Positions 32,933 through 41,828 of a stretch of DNA of 64,000 nt are shown here, piece after piece. The notes under the pieces were generated by a model. That model worked only from the letters and a program-made list of their open reading frames with translations. It did no database searches and had not been told where the DNA came from. The position numbers and the translations under genes are program-made. Each line of letters opens with the position of its first letter. Within the stretch, counting starts at the first letter, position 1. Source of the DNA: Massilia sp. CFBP 13721 (GTDB lineage: Bacteria; Pseudomonadota; Gammaproteobacteria; Burkholderiales; Burkholderiaceae_D); assembly GCF_014842025.1 (NCBI RefSeq), contig NZ_JACYUY010000019.1, positions 54,545 to 118,544 of the forward strand, in the 5' to 3' direction.

Positions 32933-33383
32933 GAATCGGCAACTTGGTCGTATTCTTGACTTCTTCCATCACCGCATAGGTATGCGTCTCGCGCACACCC
33001 TTTTGCAAGAGCGTCTTGCCGAGGAATTCGCGGTACGCCGCCATATCCTTCACACGCGCTTTCACCAGGTAATCGAAGCCACCGGCCACCATGTGGCATT
33101 CGAGTACTTCCGGAATCAGTTGCACGCTCTGCTTGAAGGCGTCGAACACTTCCGGCGTGGTGCGGTCCAGCACCACCTCGATGAAGACCAGCAGCGAGAC
33201 GTCCAGCAATTGCGGGTTCAACTGGGCCGTGTAACCCATGATGTAGCCGGACTCGTGCAGCTTGCGCACGCGCTCGAGGCAAGCCGCCGGCGACAGGTTC
33301 ACCCGGGTCGCTAGCTCGACGTTGCTGATGCGGCCGTCGTTCTGCAACTCGGCGAGAATTTTCTTGGAAATCTTGTCCAGCAT
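32928..33383 (-). CDS. Lrp/AsnC family regulator, probable regulator of putA
   Basis: 151 residues from the ATG at 33383, which has AGGAGC eight bases upstream; the frame opens earlier (33431) but without a ribosome site. DNA-binding residues 2-50 include KISKKILAELQNDGRISNVELA and VNLSPAACLERVRKL; the RAM domain follows with LVFIEVVLDRTTPE and MVAGGFDYLVKARVKDMAAYREFL. It is divergent from putA, and PutA here has no DNA-binding domain. It therefore very likely acts as the proline-responsive activator (PutR-like). Its stop codon lies inside the neighbouring palindromic repeat. Confidence 0.9.
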   Translation of the reverse strand: MLDKISKKILAELQNDGRISNVELATRVNLSPAACLERVRKLHESGYIMGYTAQLNPQLLDVSLLVFIEVVLDRTTPEVFDAFKQSVQLIPEVLECHMVAGGFDYLVKARVKDMAAYREFLGKTLLQKGVRETHTYAVMEEVKNTTKLPIR

Positions 33384-33514
33384 GCCGTCGCTCCTGCGCG
33401 TAAATATTATTTGGTCGAATTCTCGCACCAAAAACTATCTATTGCTAGTACCCGTTAAAAACAGAATTAATCCAGAAGATTTCCTTCTACAATCGAACGA
33501 TTGAAGCACGTACC

Positions 33515-33553
33515 AAAACGCGCGCCGGCTGTCACGACAGACCGGCGCGTTTT
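33515..33553. terminator. Strong hairpin in the putA leader
   Basis: CGCGCCGG-CTGTC-AC-GACAG-A-CCGGCGCG: a nearly continuous 13-bp stem with AAAA before and TTTT after. It lies 38 bp before the putA start. A TACAAT hexamer at 33488-33493 could place transcription start ahead of it. Confidence 0.7.
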
Positions 33554-33591
33554 GCTGTGCGCACCCTCACTTTTCCTCATAAAGACACGCC

Positions 33592-36500
33592 ATGCAGATC
33601 GCCGCCACCCCGGCCACCACCTTCGTCCCGTTCGACGCCTTCCAATCCGAGATCAAGCCGGAGCAGACCCCGCTGCGCGCCGCCATCACCGCCGCCTACC
33701 GCCGCGACGAGCGCGAGGCCGTGCAATGGCTGCTGGCGCAAGGCGCGCGCCCGAGCAGTGAAGCAAAACCGCTGGCGCACCGCCTGGTCTCGAGCGTGCG
33801 CGCCAAGCGCACGCGCGCGTCGGGCGTGGATGCGCTGATGCATGAATTTTCGCTGTCGTCGGAAGAGGGCGTCGCCCTGATGTGCCTGGCCGAAGCCTTG
33901 CTGCGCATTCCCGACAGCGCCACCGCCGACCGCCTGATCGCCGACAAGATCAGCCGCGGCGACTGGCGCAGCCACCTGGGCGAATCGCCGTCGCTGTTCG
34001 TGAATGCCGCCACCTGGGGTTTATTGATCACCGGCAAACTGGTCGGCAGCAACAGCGAACGCGGCCTCGGTTCGGCCATGACACGACTCATCGCCAAGGG
34101 CGGCGAGCCGCTGATCCGCAAGGGCGTCGACCTCGCCATGCGCATGCTCGGCAACCAGTTCGTCACCGGCCAGACCATCGACGAAGCGCTGAAAAACAGC
34201 CAGCCCAACGAAGCGCGCGGCTATCAATATTCCTACGACATGCTGGGCGAAGCGGCGCTCACCGAGCTTGACGCGCAAAGCTATTACGCCTCGTACGAAA
34301 AGGCGATCCACGCGATCGGCAAGGCCTCGAATGGGCGCGGCATCAAGGATGGCCCGGGCATCTCGATCAAACTGTCGGCGCTGCATCCACGCTACAGCCG
34401 TGCGCAATCCAACCGCGTAATGAGCGAACTGCTGCCGCGCGTGCGCAGCCTGGTGCTGCTGGCAAAACAGTACGACATCGGCATCAACATCGATGCCGAG
34501 GAAGCCGACCGCCTGGAAATCTCGCTCGACATGCTGGAAGCGCTGGCATTCGATGCTGAACTGAGCGGTTTCGAAGGCATCGGCCTGGTGGTGCAGGGTT
34601 ATCAGAAACGCTGCCCGTTCGTGATCGATTACGTGGTCGACCTGGCCAAGAGAAGCGGCCGCAAGTTCATGGTGCGTCTGGTAAAAGGGGCGTATTGGGA
34701 TGCCGAGATCAAGCGCGCGCAAGTCGATGGCATGCCGGGCTATCCGGTGTACACCCGTAAGGTGTATACGGACGTGTCGTATCTGACCTGCGCCGAAAAG
34801 CTGTTGGCGGCAACCGACGTCATCTATGCCCAGTTCGCCACCCACAATGCCCACACTTTATCGGTGATTTACACCTGGGCCCAGGAACGCGGCATCGACA
34901 ATTACGAATTCCAGTGCCTGCACGGCATGGGAGAAACGCTGTACGACCAGGTCATCGGTAAAGAGAACCTGAACAAGGCTTGCCGCATCTATGCGCCGGT
35001 CGGTTCGCACGAAACCCTGCTGGCCTATCTCGTACGCCGCCTGCTGGAGAATGGCGCGAATTCCTCGTTCGTCAACCAGATCGTCGACGAAAAGGTCGCG
35101 ATCGACACCCTGATCAACGATCCGTTCGAGATCGCGCGCGCCAGCGCCGGTGCGCCGCACACGGGGATTCCCCTGCCGCGTGCGCTGTTCGGCACCGAGC
35201 GCAAGAATTCGGCCGGTATCGACCTGACGAATGAAGATGCGCTGCGCGAACTCGGCACGGAACTGGCGCGCCAGCGCACGTACAACGCTACGCCGCTGGT
35301 CGCCGGTCCGTTCGTGCAATCTGCGTGGGAAGAAATCGTCAATCCTGCGCAATCAGCCGATGTCGTAGGGCATGTACATGAAGCATCCAGCACCGACGTC
35401 GAGACGGCTCTGGCTGCCGCTGCCGCCTTTGCCGGCGAATGGAATACCAGCGCCAACCGCGAACGCGCAGCCATCCTCGACCGCGTTGCCGACCTGTTCG
35501 AGGCCAATTGCGCCGAGTTGATGGCCCTGGCCGTGCGCGAAGCGGGTAAATCGCTGCCGAACGCGATCGCCGAAATCCGCGAAGCGGTCGACTTTTTGCG
35601 TTACTACGGCGCCCAGGTGAAAGACGCTGTGCACGCCGACGCCCTCGGTCCGGTGACGTGCATCTCGCCATGGAACTTCCCGCTGGCGATTTTCACCGGC
35701 CAGGTCGCCGCCGCCCTGGCCGCCGGCAACGTCGTGCTCGCAAAACCGGCCGAGCAAACGCCGCTGATCGCGCACCGCGCCGTCGAGCTGTTTTATGAGG
35801 CCGGCATTCCACGTGCCGCCCTGCAATTGCTGCCGGGCCGCGGCGAAGTGGTGGGTGCCGCCTTGACGGCCGATCCGCGCGTAAAGGGCGTGATTTTTAC
35901 GGGGTCGACCGAAGTCGCCCAGTTGATCAACCGTACGTTGGCGAAGCGTGGCGAAGCCGAGGGCATCGACATCCCGCTGGTGGCGGAAACCGGTGGCCAG
36001 AATGCCCTGATCGTCGATTCGTCGGCGCTGCCGGAGCAGGTGGTGCAGGACGTACTCAGTTCGGCCTTCGACAGCGCCGGCCAGCGCTGCTCGGCACTGC
36101 GCGTCTTGTTCCTGCAGGAAGATATTGCCGACAAAACGATCCGGATGCTGAAAGGCGCGTTGACCGAACTGCGCGTCGGCAGCCCGGACCGGCTGGCGAC
36201 CGACATCGGTCCCGTCATCGATGCCGAGGCACAGCGCAACCTGCTGGCCCACATCGAGCGCACCAGGGCGACGGCGAAACAGCATTTCGCGCTGGAGTTG
36301 CCGGCAAGTGTGACGGCGCAAGGCACCTTCGTGCCGCCGACCGTGCTCGAGATCAGTTCGCTGGGTGAACTGAAACAGGAAGTGTTCGGCCCGGTGCTGC
36401 ACATCGTGCGTTACCGCCGCGCCGACCTCCCGCAAGTCGTCGATGCGATCAATGCCACCGGATATGGCTTGACGCTGGGTATTCACTCGCGCATCGACGA

Positions 36501-37239
36501 AACCATCGATTTCATTACCACCCGCGCCCACGTCGGCAATATCTACGTGAACCGGAATATCGTCGGCGCCGTCGTCGGCGTGCAGCCTTTCGGTGGCGAG
36601 GGTAAATCCGGCACCGGCCCGAAAGCGGGCGGCCCGCTGTACATCAAGCGCCTGCAGCGCCAGGCGGCGCCGCTGCTGATGCACTCGAACCCGGCGTATG
36701 CGGCGCTGTCCGCACTGCTGGTCTGGGCGCGCAGCAATGGCCACGGCGACATCGTCAGCCTGGGCGAAGGGTATGCCCGCACCCAGCTGAACGGGACGAC
36801 GATTGCCTTGCCGGGTCCGACGGGCGAGAAGAACAGCCTGGCGTTCTTCCCGCGCGGCGTCGTGTTGTGCGCGGCCGGCTCCGTGAAAGGCATGCTGAAC
36901 CAGCTGGCGGCGGCGCTGGCGACGGGCAACCGCGCCTTTGTGCTGGCCACTTCGCAGGCAGCGGTGCCGGAAGGCTTGCCGCCGGAGGTCAAGGACCGCA
37001 TCCGTTTTATCGGCGCGGCCGAAGTGGCGAACTGCGAATTTGGCATTGCCTTGCTCGAAGCCGGCCTGCAAGGCAGCCTGCGCACGCAGCTGGCGGCGAG
37101 AAATGGCGCAATCGTCGGCATCGTCGATACCGATGCGGCGTCTCCGGTTGCCCTGTGGCGGCTGGTGGCGGAACGGGCGGTGTGCGTCAACACGACCGCG
37201 GCTGGCGGCAACGCAAGCCTGATGACGCTGGGGCTGTAA
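33592..37239 (+). CDS. putA: Bifunctional proline dehydrogenase / L-glutamate gamma-semialdehyde dehydrogenase
   Basis: 1215 residues. It lacks the N-terminal ribbon-helix-helix of E. coli PutA and starts directly with the arm/dimerisation region. The proline dehydrogenase barrel (about 190-480) has GPGISIKLSALHPRY, INIDAEEADRLEISLD, MVRLVKGAYWDAEIK and FATHNAHT. The P5C dehydrogenase domain (about 570-1040) has ISPWNFPLAIFTGQVAAAL, VAETGGQNALIV and the catalytic Cys833 in SAGQRCSALR. A C-terminal aldehyde-dehydrogenase-like domain completes it. It oxidises proline to glutamate at the membrane using FAD and NAD. The ribosome site is weak (AAAGACA). Confidence 0.96.
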   Translation: MQIAATPATTFVPFDAFQSEIKPEQTPLRAAITAAYRRDEREAVQWLLAQGARPSSEAKPLAHRLVSSVRAKRTRASGVDALMHEFSLSSEEGVALMCLAEALLRIPDSATADRLIADKISRGDWRSHLGESPSLFVNAATWGLLITGKLVGSNSERGLGSAMTRLIAKGGEPLIRKGVDLAMRMLGNQFVTGQTIDEALKNSQPNEARGYQYSYDMLGEAALTELDAQSYYASYEKAIHAIGKASNGRGIKDGPGISIKLSALHPRYSRAQSNRVMSELLPRVRSLVLLAKQYDIGINIDAEEADRLEISLDMLEALAFDAELSGFEGIGLVVQGYQKRCPFVIDYVVDLAKRSGRKFMVRLVKGAYWDAEIKRAQVDGMPGYPVYTRKVYTDVSYLTCAEKLLAATDVIYAQFATHNAHTLSVIYTWAQERGIDNYEFQCLHGMGETLYDQVIGKENLNKACRIYAPVGSHETLLAYLVRRLLENGANSSFVNQIVDEKVAIDTLINDPFEIARASAGAPHTGIPLPRALFGTERKNSAGIDLTNEDALRELGTELARQRTYNATPLVAGPFVQSAWEEIVNPAQSADVVGHVHEASSTDVETALAAAAAFAGEWNTSANRERAAILDRVADLFEANCAELMALAVREAGKSLPNAIAEIREAVDFLRYYGAQVKDAVHADALGPVTCISPWNFPLAIFTGQVAAALAAGNVVLAKPAEQTPLIAHRAVELFYEAGIPRAALQLLPGRGEVVGAALTADPRVKGVIFTGSTEVAQLINRTLAKRGEAEGIDIPLVAETGGQNALIVDSSALPEQVVQDVLSSAFDSAGQRCSALRVLFLQEDIADKTIRMLKGALTELRVGSPDRLATDIGPVIDAEAQRNLLAHIERTRATAKQHFALELPASVTAQGTFVPPTVLEISSLGELKQEVFGPVLHIVRYRRADLPQVVDAINATGYGLTLGIHSRIDETIDFITTRAHVGNIYVNRNIVGAVVGVQPFGGEGKSGTGPKAGGPLYIKRLQRQAAPLLMHSNPAYAALSALLVWARSNGHGDIVSLGEGYARTQLNGTTIALPGPTGEKNSLAFFPRGVVLCAAGSVKGMLNQLAAALATGNRAFVLATSQAAVPEGLPPEVKDRIRFIGAAEVANCEFGIALLEAGLQGSLRTQLAARNGAIVGIVDTDAASPVALWRLVAERAVCVNTTAAGGNASLMTLGL

Positions 37240-37275
37240 TCATGCTGTAGTTGTATAAAACCATTGGAGGAAGAC

Positions 37276-38391
37276 ATGTTAGTTGGCGTTCCAAAAGAGA
37301 TCAAAAACCATGAGTACCGGGTCGGCCTGACCCCGCCTTCCGTGCATGAGCTGGTCGCACGGGGGCATCAAGTGATTGTCCAGAAGAACGCCGGCAGCGA
37401 GATCGGCCTGGCGGACGAGCAATACGTCAGCGCCGGTGCCTCCATTGTCGACAGCGCCGAGGAGATTTTTGCGCGCGCCGAGATGGTCGTCAAAGTCAAG
37501 GAGCCGCAGCCGGGCGAATGCGCGCTGCTGCGCGAAGGGCAGATTTTATACACTTACCTGCACCTGGCGCCGGATCCGGAGCAGACCGCGGCGTTAGTAA
37601 AATCGAAGGCGGTCTGCATTGCCTACGAGACGATCACCGGTCCCGGCGGCGGCTTGCCGCTATTGGCGCCGATGAGCGAAGTGGCAGGGCGCATGGCGAT
37701 CCAGGCCGGCGCCGCGCACCTGGAAAAATCCAAAGGCGGCATGGGCCTACTATTGGGCGGCGTGCCGGGCGTGGCGCCGGGCCACATCGTCATCATCGGC
37801 GCCGGCGTGGTCGGTACCAACGCGCTGCAAATGGCGGTCGGCACCGGCGCCCGCGTGACGGTGCTCGATAAAAACATCGAGCGCCTGCGCCAGCTCGACC
37901 TGGTCTATGGTAACCGCATCGCCACCGTATATTCCACCGCGCATGCGATTTCAGAAGCGGTGCTGGCGGCCGACCTGGTGGTTGGCGGCGTGCTGGTGCC
38001 GGGTGCGGCGGCGCCGAAGCTGGTCACGCGCAGCATGATCGCGCAAATGAAAAAGGGGGCGGTGGTGGTCGACGTGGCGATCGACCAGGGCGGCTGTTTC
38101 GAAACCTCGCATGCGACCACCCACGCCGACCCGACGTTCATTGTCGATGGCGTGGTGCATTACTGCGTGGCAAACATGCCGGGCGCCGTCGCCCGTACCT
38201 CGACCTTTGCGCTGAACAACGCGACCATCGGGCATGCGCTGGCACTGGCCAATAAAGGCTGGCGCCGCGCGCTGCTGGACGATGCGCACCTGCGCCAGGG
38301 GCTGAATGTGTGCTTGGGCCAGGTGACTTACCAGGCAGTGGCGCAGACGCTGGGTTACGACTACGTGCCGGCCGATTCTCTGCTGGCCTGA
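37276..38391 (+). CDS. ald: Alanine dehydrogenase
   Basis: 371 residues from the ATG at 37276 (GGAGG five bases before); an upstream in-frame start would add MEED. The opening MLVGVPKEIKNHEYRVGLTP, the KVKEPQPGE loop and the Rossmann motif IIGAGVVGTNALQMAVGTGA near residue 175 define alanine dehydrogenase, with VVDVAIDQGGCFETSH and YCVANMPGAVARTST close behind. It reversibly deaminates L-alanine to pyruvate. It follows putA by 36 bp and is probably co-transcribed, grouping amino-acid catabolism under the Lrp-type regulator. Its 3' end overlaps the convergent mtnN by 31 bp. Confidence 0.96.
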   Translation: MLVGVPKEIKNHEYRVGLTPPSVHELVARGHQVIVQKNAGSEIGLADEQYVSAGASIVDSAEEIFARAEMVVKVKEPQPGECALLREGQILYTYLHLAPDPEQTAALVKSKAVCIAYETITGPGGGLPLLAPMSEVAGRMAIQAGAAHLEKSKGGMGLLLGGVPGVAPGHIVIIGAGVVGTNALQMAVGTGARVTVLDKNIERLRQLDLVYGNRIATVYSTAHAISEAVLAADLVVGGVLVPGAAAPKLVTRSMIAQMKKGAVVVDVAIDQGGCFETSHATTHADPTFIVDGVVHYCVANMPGAVARTSTFALNNATIGHALALANKGWRRALLDDAHLRQGLNVCLGQVTYQAVAQTLGYDYVPADSLLA

Positions 38392-39158
38392 ATTTTTACT
38401 GTTTCCTCGTCCTGCCGGCAAAAACGGCGCACAACATAAAACGCATACTGCGCGGCCACCGATTTTACGAAACGTAAAAAATCGGTGGCCGCGTTTTCAT
38501 TGGCGTTGTCCGAAATCGTGCGCATCACGGCGCATGGAATCGCCAGCTCGTAGCACGCCTGCGCCACCGCCGCTCCTTCCATTTCCACCGCCACCAGCCC
38601 GGGCAGATCCGCATTCAAGCGGTTGATGTGCGCCGGGTCGTCCATGAACTGGTCGCCGCTGGCGATCAAGCCGCGGTGCACGCGTGGCCGGGTCAAGCCA
38701 AATGCCGCTCGTTCCTGCGGCGCGATCGCCGCTGCGAAATCCTCGTCCAGGAAAGCATAAGCGGCATCGGCCAGGCGCGTACTCAGGTGGTGATCGGCCG
38801 GGAAGTGCGTCAGGCCCGTCAGCGGCACCTCGAAACGCGGGAACAGGGGACTGGCATCCATGTCGTGCTGAACCAGCGATTCGGCTACCACAATATCGCC
38901 CACCCGCACCGATTTGTCGCCAGCACCGGCAACACCCGTAAACAGGATGTGGGTAACTCCGAACTTCTCCACAAGCGTGGTCGCCGTCACTGCCGCGGCA
39001 ACCTTGCCTATACGCGACAGAACGCACACAGCGTCGATTTCCCACAGTTGTCCGACCCAGTAGGTGCGTTGACCATGGACGAGCTTGTAGGGGCTCTGCA
39101 TGGCCTCCACGAGCCCCTGCTGTTCTTCAGCCAGTGCGCTGATAATCCCAAGAAGCAT
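38361..39158 (-). CDS. mtnN: 5'-methylthioadenosine/S-adenosylhomocysteine nucleosidase
   Basis: 265 residues, slightly longer than the E. coli enzyme. LLGIISALAEEQQGL is the MTN opening; ILFTGVAGAGDKSVRVGDIVVAESLVQHDMDASP, in two adjoining blocks, forms the purine and ribose site. SGDQFMDD and VEMEGAAVAQACYELAIPCAVMRTISDNAN contain the catalytic glutamate and aspartate. It recycles methylthioadenosine and SAH. The C-terminal 10 residues overlap the convergent ald end. No good ribosome site precedes the ATG at 39158. The proposed replication origin begins just upstream. Confidence 0.93.
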   Translation of the reverse strand: MLLGIISALAEEQQGLVEAMQSPYKLVHGQRTYWVGQLWEIDAVCVLSRIGKVAAAVTATTLVEKFGVTHILFTGVAGAGDKSVRVGDIVVAESLVQHDMDASPLFPRFEVPLTGLTHFPADHHLSTRLADAAYAFLDEDFAAAIAPQERAAFGLTRPRVHRGLIASGDQFMDDPAHINRLNADLPGLVAVEMEGAAVAQACYELAIPCAVMRTISDNANENAATDFLRFVKSVAAQYAFYVVRRFCRQDEETVKIQASRESAGT

Positions 39159-39278
39159 GTTTTGCTTTGTTGACGAAGGTTTTGAGGGACAAGAACAGCG
39201 TTTTTAGCCTGGGTTTTGTCTTGCCGACGGGTTTGTCCACGGTGCTCCCGCTGTTCTCTATTTACAGTAATAAAGTAA

Positions 39279-39486
39279 GTATACAAACTGGTAATGATAG
39301 TAAACGCGCAGTTTACTGTGGATAAGATCGGTTTACTCCACAAGATCAGTGGTTTACGCCATCCTGAACATGCTGGACAAGAATTGTATCGGCCTTGCAC
39401 CGATGTTGGAGAAAAAACGACTTGCCTTCAGTAAACGTCGTTTTGCACATCGGGTCCTGTGGATATGCAGGGGCTTGTCCACAGCC
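39279..39486. other. Origin module 1
   Basis: GTATACAAACTGG leads to TGATAGTAAAC, then the dyad GTAAAC-GCGCA-GTTTAC running into the perfect DnaA box TGTGGATAA (39317-39325). The far end has TGTGGATATGCAG (39458) and TTGTCCACA (39475-39483). The internal block TGCTGGACAAG is shared with module 2. The trio tract is shorter than in modules 2 and 3. Confidence 0.65.
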
Positions 39487-39546
39487 GAGGTGGCTGGTAG
39501 CCGCGTTTTGCTGAAAATGTTTGTATCGAGCGCGATGCACTGACCT

Positions 39547-39712
39547 GTAAGGTGGGCAGCTCTACCTGCTCAGTTTGCAGACCAGCGGCATTTGCGCTGC
39601 CCACGCGTTCAGCCAGCCGTTGATCCATCGCGAGGCTTCAGCATGTTGTTGAACGCGTGTGCGGCATCGAGATAGCGGACAAGCACATCCAGGTATAGCC
39701 GCCCACCTTACG
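39547..39712. repeat. GTAAGGTGGGC composite element inside the origin gap
   Basis: The left arm GTAAGGTGGGC...GCCCACGCGTTCA (39547-39613) and the inverted right arm TGAACGCGTG...GCCCACCTTAC (about 39650-39710) enclose a spacer. Each arm carries extra internal sequence compared with the short copies. It sits between modules 1 and 2 and accounts for part of their wider separation. The rest, 39713-40018, shows no gene or clear structure. Confidence 0.65.
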
Positions 39713-40027
39713 GGTGCGCTTCCGAGTCCACGCGTTCTCAGCCGCCGAGATCTGACGCCATGTCATTTCGACTTCAAGCCCCCGCATTCCATTTTCTGCC
39801 AAACCATTCAACACGTGATTGTCTGCAAGGTCGCGCCTGGCCACGAACAGATGCCGATCTTTTTTTACGGCATTTGCATTTCACCATCCCGTTTTCAGCC
39901 ACCTCATCCGCATTACGTTTTCCTGCAGACCAGTCATCAGTCGAAAAAACATGGCTTGTCTCCTGGCCAGGAACGGGCGCAGCCGGGTTTTTCACAGCGC
40001 GCGCTCCCTTATCTGTTTAATTAAAAG

Positions 40028-40238
40028 GTATACATAAAAAATAGTAGTAGTAGTAAACGCGGCGTTTACTGTGGATAAACGGGATTTTCTCCACAGGCTC
40101 AAGCACTTAGCAGCGTTTTGATGTGCTGGACAAGCGGTGTATCCGGCCTGCACCGAAGGTGTACAGATTTCGGGCGGCAGTGAATCGCAGCGCTTCTGCA
40201 CATTCGCTCCTGTGGATATGCATGGGTTTGTCCACACC
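40028..40238. other. Origin module 2, best unwinding-element match
   Basis: The order is AT-rich TTAATTAAAAGGTATACATA (starting 40019), AAAAAA, TAGTAGTAGTAG (40043-40054), GTAAACGCGGCGTTTAC, then the DnaA box TGTGGATAA (40070-40078). On this strand it parallels the reverse complement of the B. subtilis unwinding region as I recall it. The module closes with TGTGGATAT (40211) and TTGTCCACA (40228-40236). Confidence 0.7.
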
Positions 40239-40431
40239 CGGTTTGCCAGAAAAGGCGCGCAGCTTCAGCTGGAGCAACTGGCAGGCAGAAAAACGATGGG
40301 CTGGCCGGCAAATCACGGTGAACCAGCTGTCTGATGCCGAATCTGACGCAGGAGGCCAACAAAAGACGTAGGAGCCAAAAAAAAATTTCGCCAAGCCGCA
40401 GCGTGCGCTCCTCAGGTTTACAACCAAGATA

Positions 40432-40640
40432 GGTATACAACGGTAGTAGTAGTGTTAACAAGTGGCATTTTCTGTGGATAAGCCTGTTAACAGCCGAGAA
40501 ATCATCGGTTTACGCGCTGTACAAGCCTGTGATGGCGTCTGTATCGCCGCGATGACAAATCTGGACAAGATTTTTGCGCGCACAGAAATCGGCGTTTTTG
40601 CACAATCGGTTCCTGTGGATATCAAGAAGCTTATCCACAG
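40432..40640. other. Origin module 3
   Basis: GTATACAACGG, TAGTAGTAGTG, a degenerate spacer GTTAACAAGTGGC and DnaA box TGTGGATAA (40473-40481). The closing pair is TGTGGATAT (40614) and a perfect TTATCCACA (40631-40639). The flanking dyad of modules 1 and 2 is lost, so this is the most diverged copy. Confidence 0.65.
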
Positions 40641-40751
40641 ATGAGGCAGCGCGGGGGTACTGGCGCGAAGTTTACGATCTGGTAAGCTTGCCTTAGTGAA
40701 CTGAAATGAAATGAAACCGCATTGAAAACGACATCGACAACGGAGGCGGAC

Positions 40752-41798
40752 ATGGGCATCGACGGCTTGTTCCAGATACCGGTCATCCAGGGCCCGATGG
40801 CGGGCGGCGCTTGCACGCCGCAACTGGTCGCCGCCGTGTCGAATGCCGGTGCACTCGGCGCCTTGCCGTGTTCGCTGCTCAGCCCGCAAGCCATCGCGCA
40901 GCAGGTGGCGCAAATCCGCAGCCTGACGCGTTCTCCCTTCATGCTGAATTTTTTCGTGCAGGGCAAGCCGGCGCCGGGCGAAGCTGAAGTATCGAAGGCC
41001 GTTGAATTGCTGCGCCCGGTCTGGGAAAGCCTCGGCTGGGACAGCCTGCCATTACCGAAACAGTGGTGCGAGGATTTCGAGGCGCAGTTCGAAACCTTGA
41101 TCGCCCTGCGTCCGCCGGCCGTCAGTTTTACCTTCGGCATCCTGGAAAGCGTGCAAGTCGAACGCCTGCACGGCGCCGGCATCCGCGTGATCGGCACCGT
41201 CACCACGGTCGCCGAGGCGCTGGCCTGGGAAGCGGTCGGCGCCGACGCCGTGGTAGCGTCCGGCATCGAGGCGGGCGGACACCGCGGCACGTTTATTGGA
41301 CGCCAGGAAGAAGCCACGCTGGGGGCTGAGGAACTGTGGCCGGCGGTGGTGGCGGCCGTCAACATCCCCGTGATTGCCGCTGGCGGCATCATGACCGGCG
41401 CAGACATCCGACGGGCGCTGGCGCTGGGTGCGCGCGCGGTGCAGATGGGCACCGCCTTCCTGGTCACCGACGAAGCGGCGCTGCATCCCGCGTATAAAGC
41501 GCGGCTGTTGAGCGGGGAAGGGCAGACGCGGCTGACGCGCAGTTTTTCCGGACGTTACGCGCGCGGTATCGAGAACCGTTTCATGCGCATCATGGAAACG
41601 GCCGAGCCGATGGTGCCGCCGTACCCGGTCCAGAATGCCTTGACCGGTCCGATCCGCGCCGCAGCGGCAAAAAGCGGCGATACCGAATTGATGTCGATGT
41701 GGGCCGGCACCGAATTCAAACGGGCGCGGCCGATGCCGGCGGCAGACCTGGTGAAGTTGCTGGCAGATGAGTTGGCAAATAAGTTGGCATCCGAGTAG
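40752..41798 (+). CDS. NAD(P)H-dependent nitronate monooxygenase / 2-nitropropane dioxygenase family
   Basis: 348 residues from the ATG at 40752, which has GGAGG at 40742-40746. It is a TIM-barrel flavoprotein: IPVIQGPMAGGACTPQLVAAVSNAGALGAL at the N-terminus, FGILESVQVERL, and GADAVVASGIEAGGHRGTF containing the conserved histidine. IPVIAAGGIMTGADIRRALALGARAVQMGTAFL (in adjoining blocks) forms the FMN phosphate site. It belongs to the group that oxidises propionate 3-nitronate or other alkyl nitronates with FMN. It follows the proposed origin and precedes a GMC oxidoreductase by 30 bp. Confidence 0.92.
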   Translation: MGIDGLFQIPVIQGPMAGGACTPQLVAAVSNAGALGALPCSLLSPQAIAQQVAQIRSLTRSPFMLNFFVQGKPAPGEAEVSKAVELLRPVWESLGWDSLPLPKQWCEDFEAQFETLIALRPPAVSFTFGILESVQVERLHGAGIRVIGTVTTVAEALAWEAVGADAVVASGIEAGGHRGTFIGRQEEATLGAEELWPAVVAAVNIPVIAAGGIMTGADIRRALALGARAVQMGTAFLVTDEAALHPAYKARLLSGEGQTRLTRSFSGRYARGIENRFMRIMETAEPMVPPYPVQNALTGPIRAAAAKSGDTELMSMWAGTEFKRARPMPAADLVKLLADELANKLASE

Positions 41799-41828
41799 GC
41801 ATCCAAACAGTCACCCTGAGGAGTGCGC

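Larger units (their letters stand above)
39190..40690. other. oriC: Candidate chromosomal replication origin (oriC): three DnaA-box/trio modules
   Basis: A 1.6-kb gap without a credible gene. It contains four perfect DnaA boxes (TGTGGATAA at 39317, 40070, 40473; TTATCCACA at 40631), three TGTGGATAT near-boxes (39458, 40211, 40614) and two TTGTCCACA near-boxes (39475, 40228). They are organised into three homologous ~210-bp modules listed separately. In each the order is AT-rich DNA, TAG or TGA/TAG trinucleotides, a short spacer, then a DnaA box. This is the published basal unwinding arrangement (DUE, DnaA-trio, spacer, DnaA box) of bacterial origins. dnaA itself is not in the window. Four parS sites and parAB lie 7-16 kb to the right, and most genes rightward are co-directional. 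Confidence 0.72.

Noticed and set aside
39659..40024. Several frames of 60-120 codons inside the origin gap on both strands
   Set aside because: They arise from the repeated modules and palindromes, lack ribosome sites, and their peptide similarity follows the DNA repeat.
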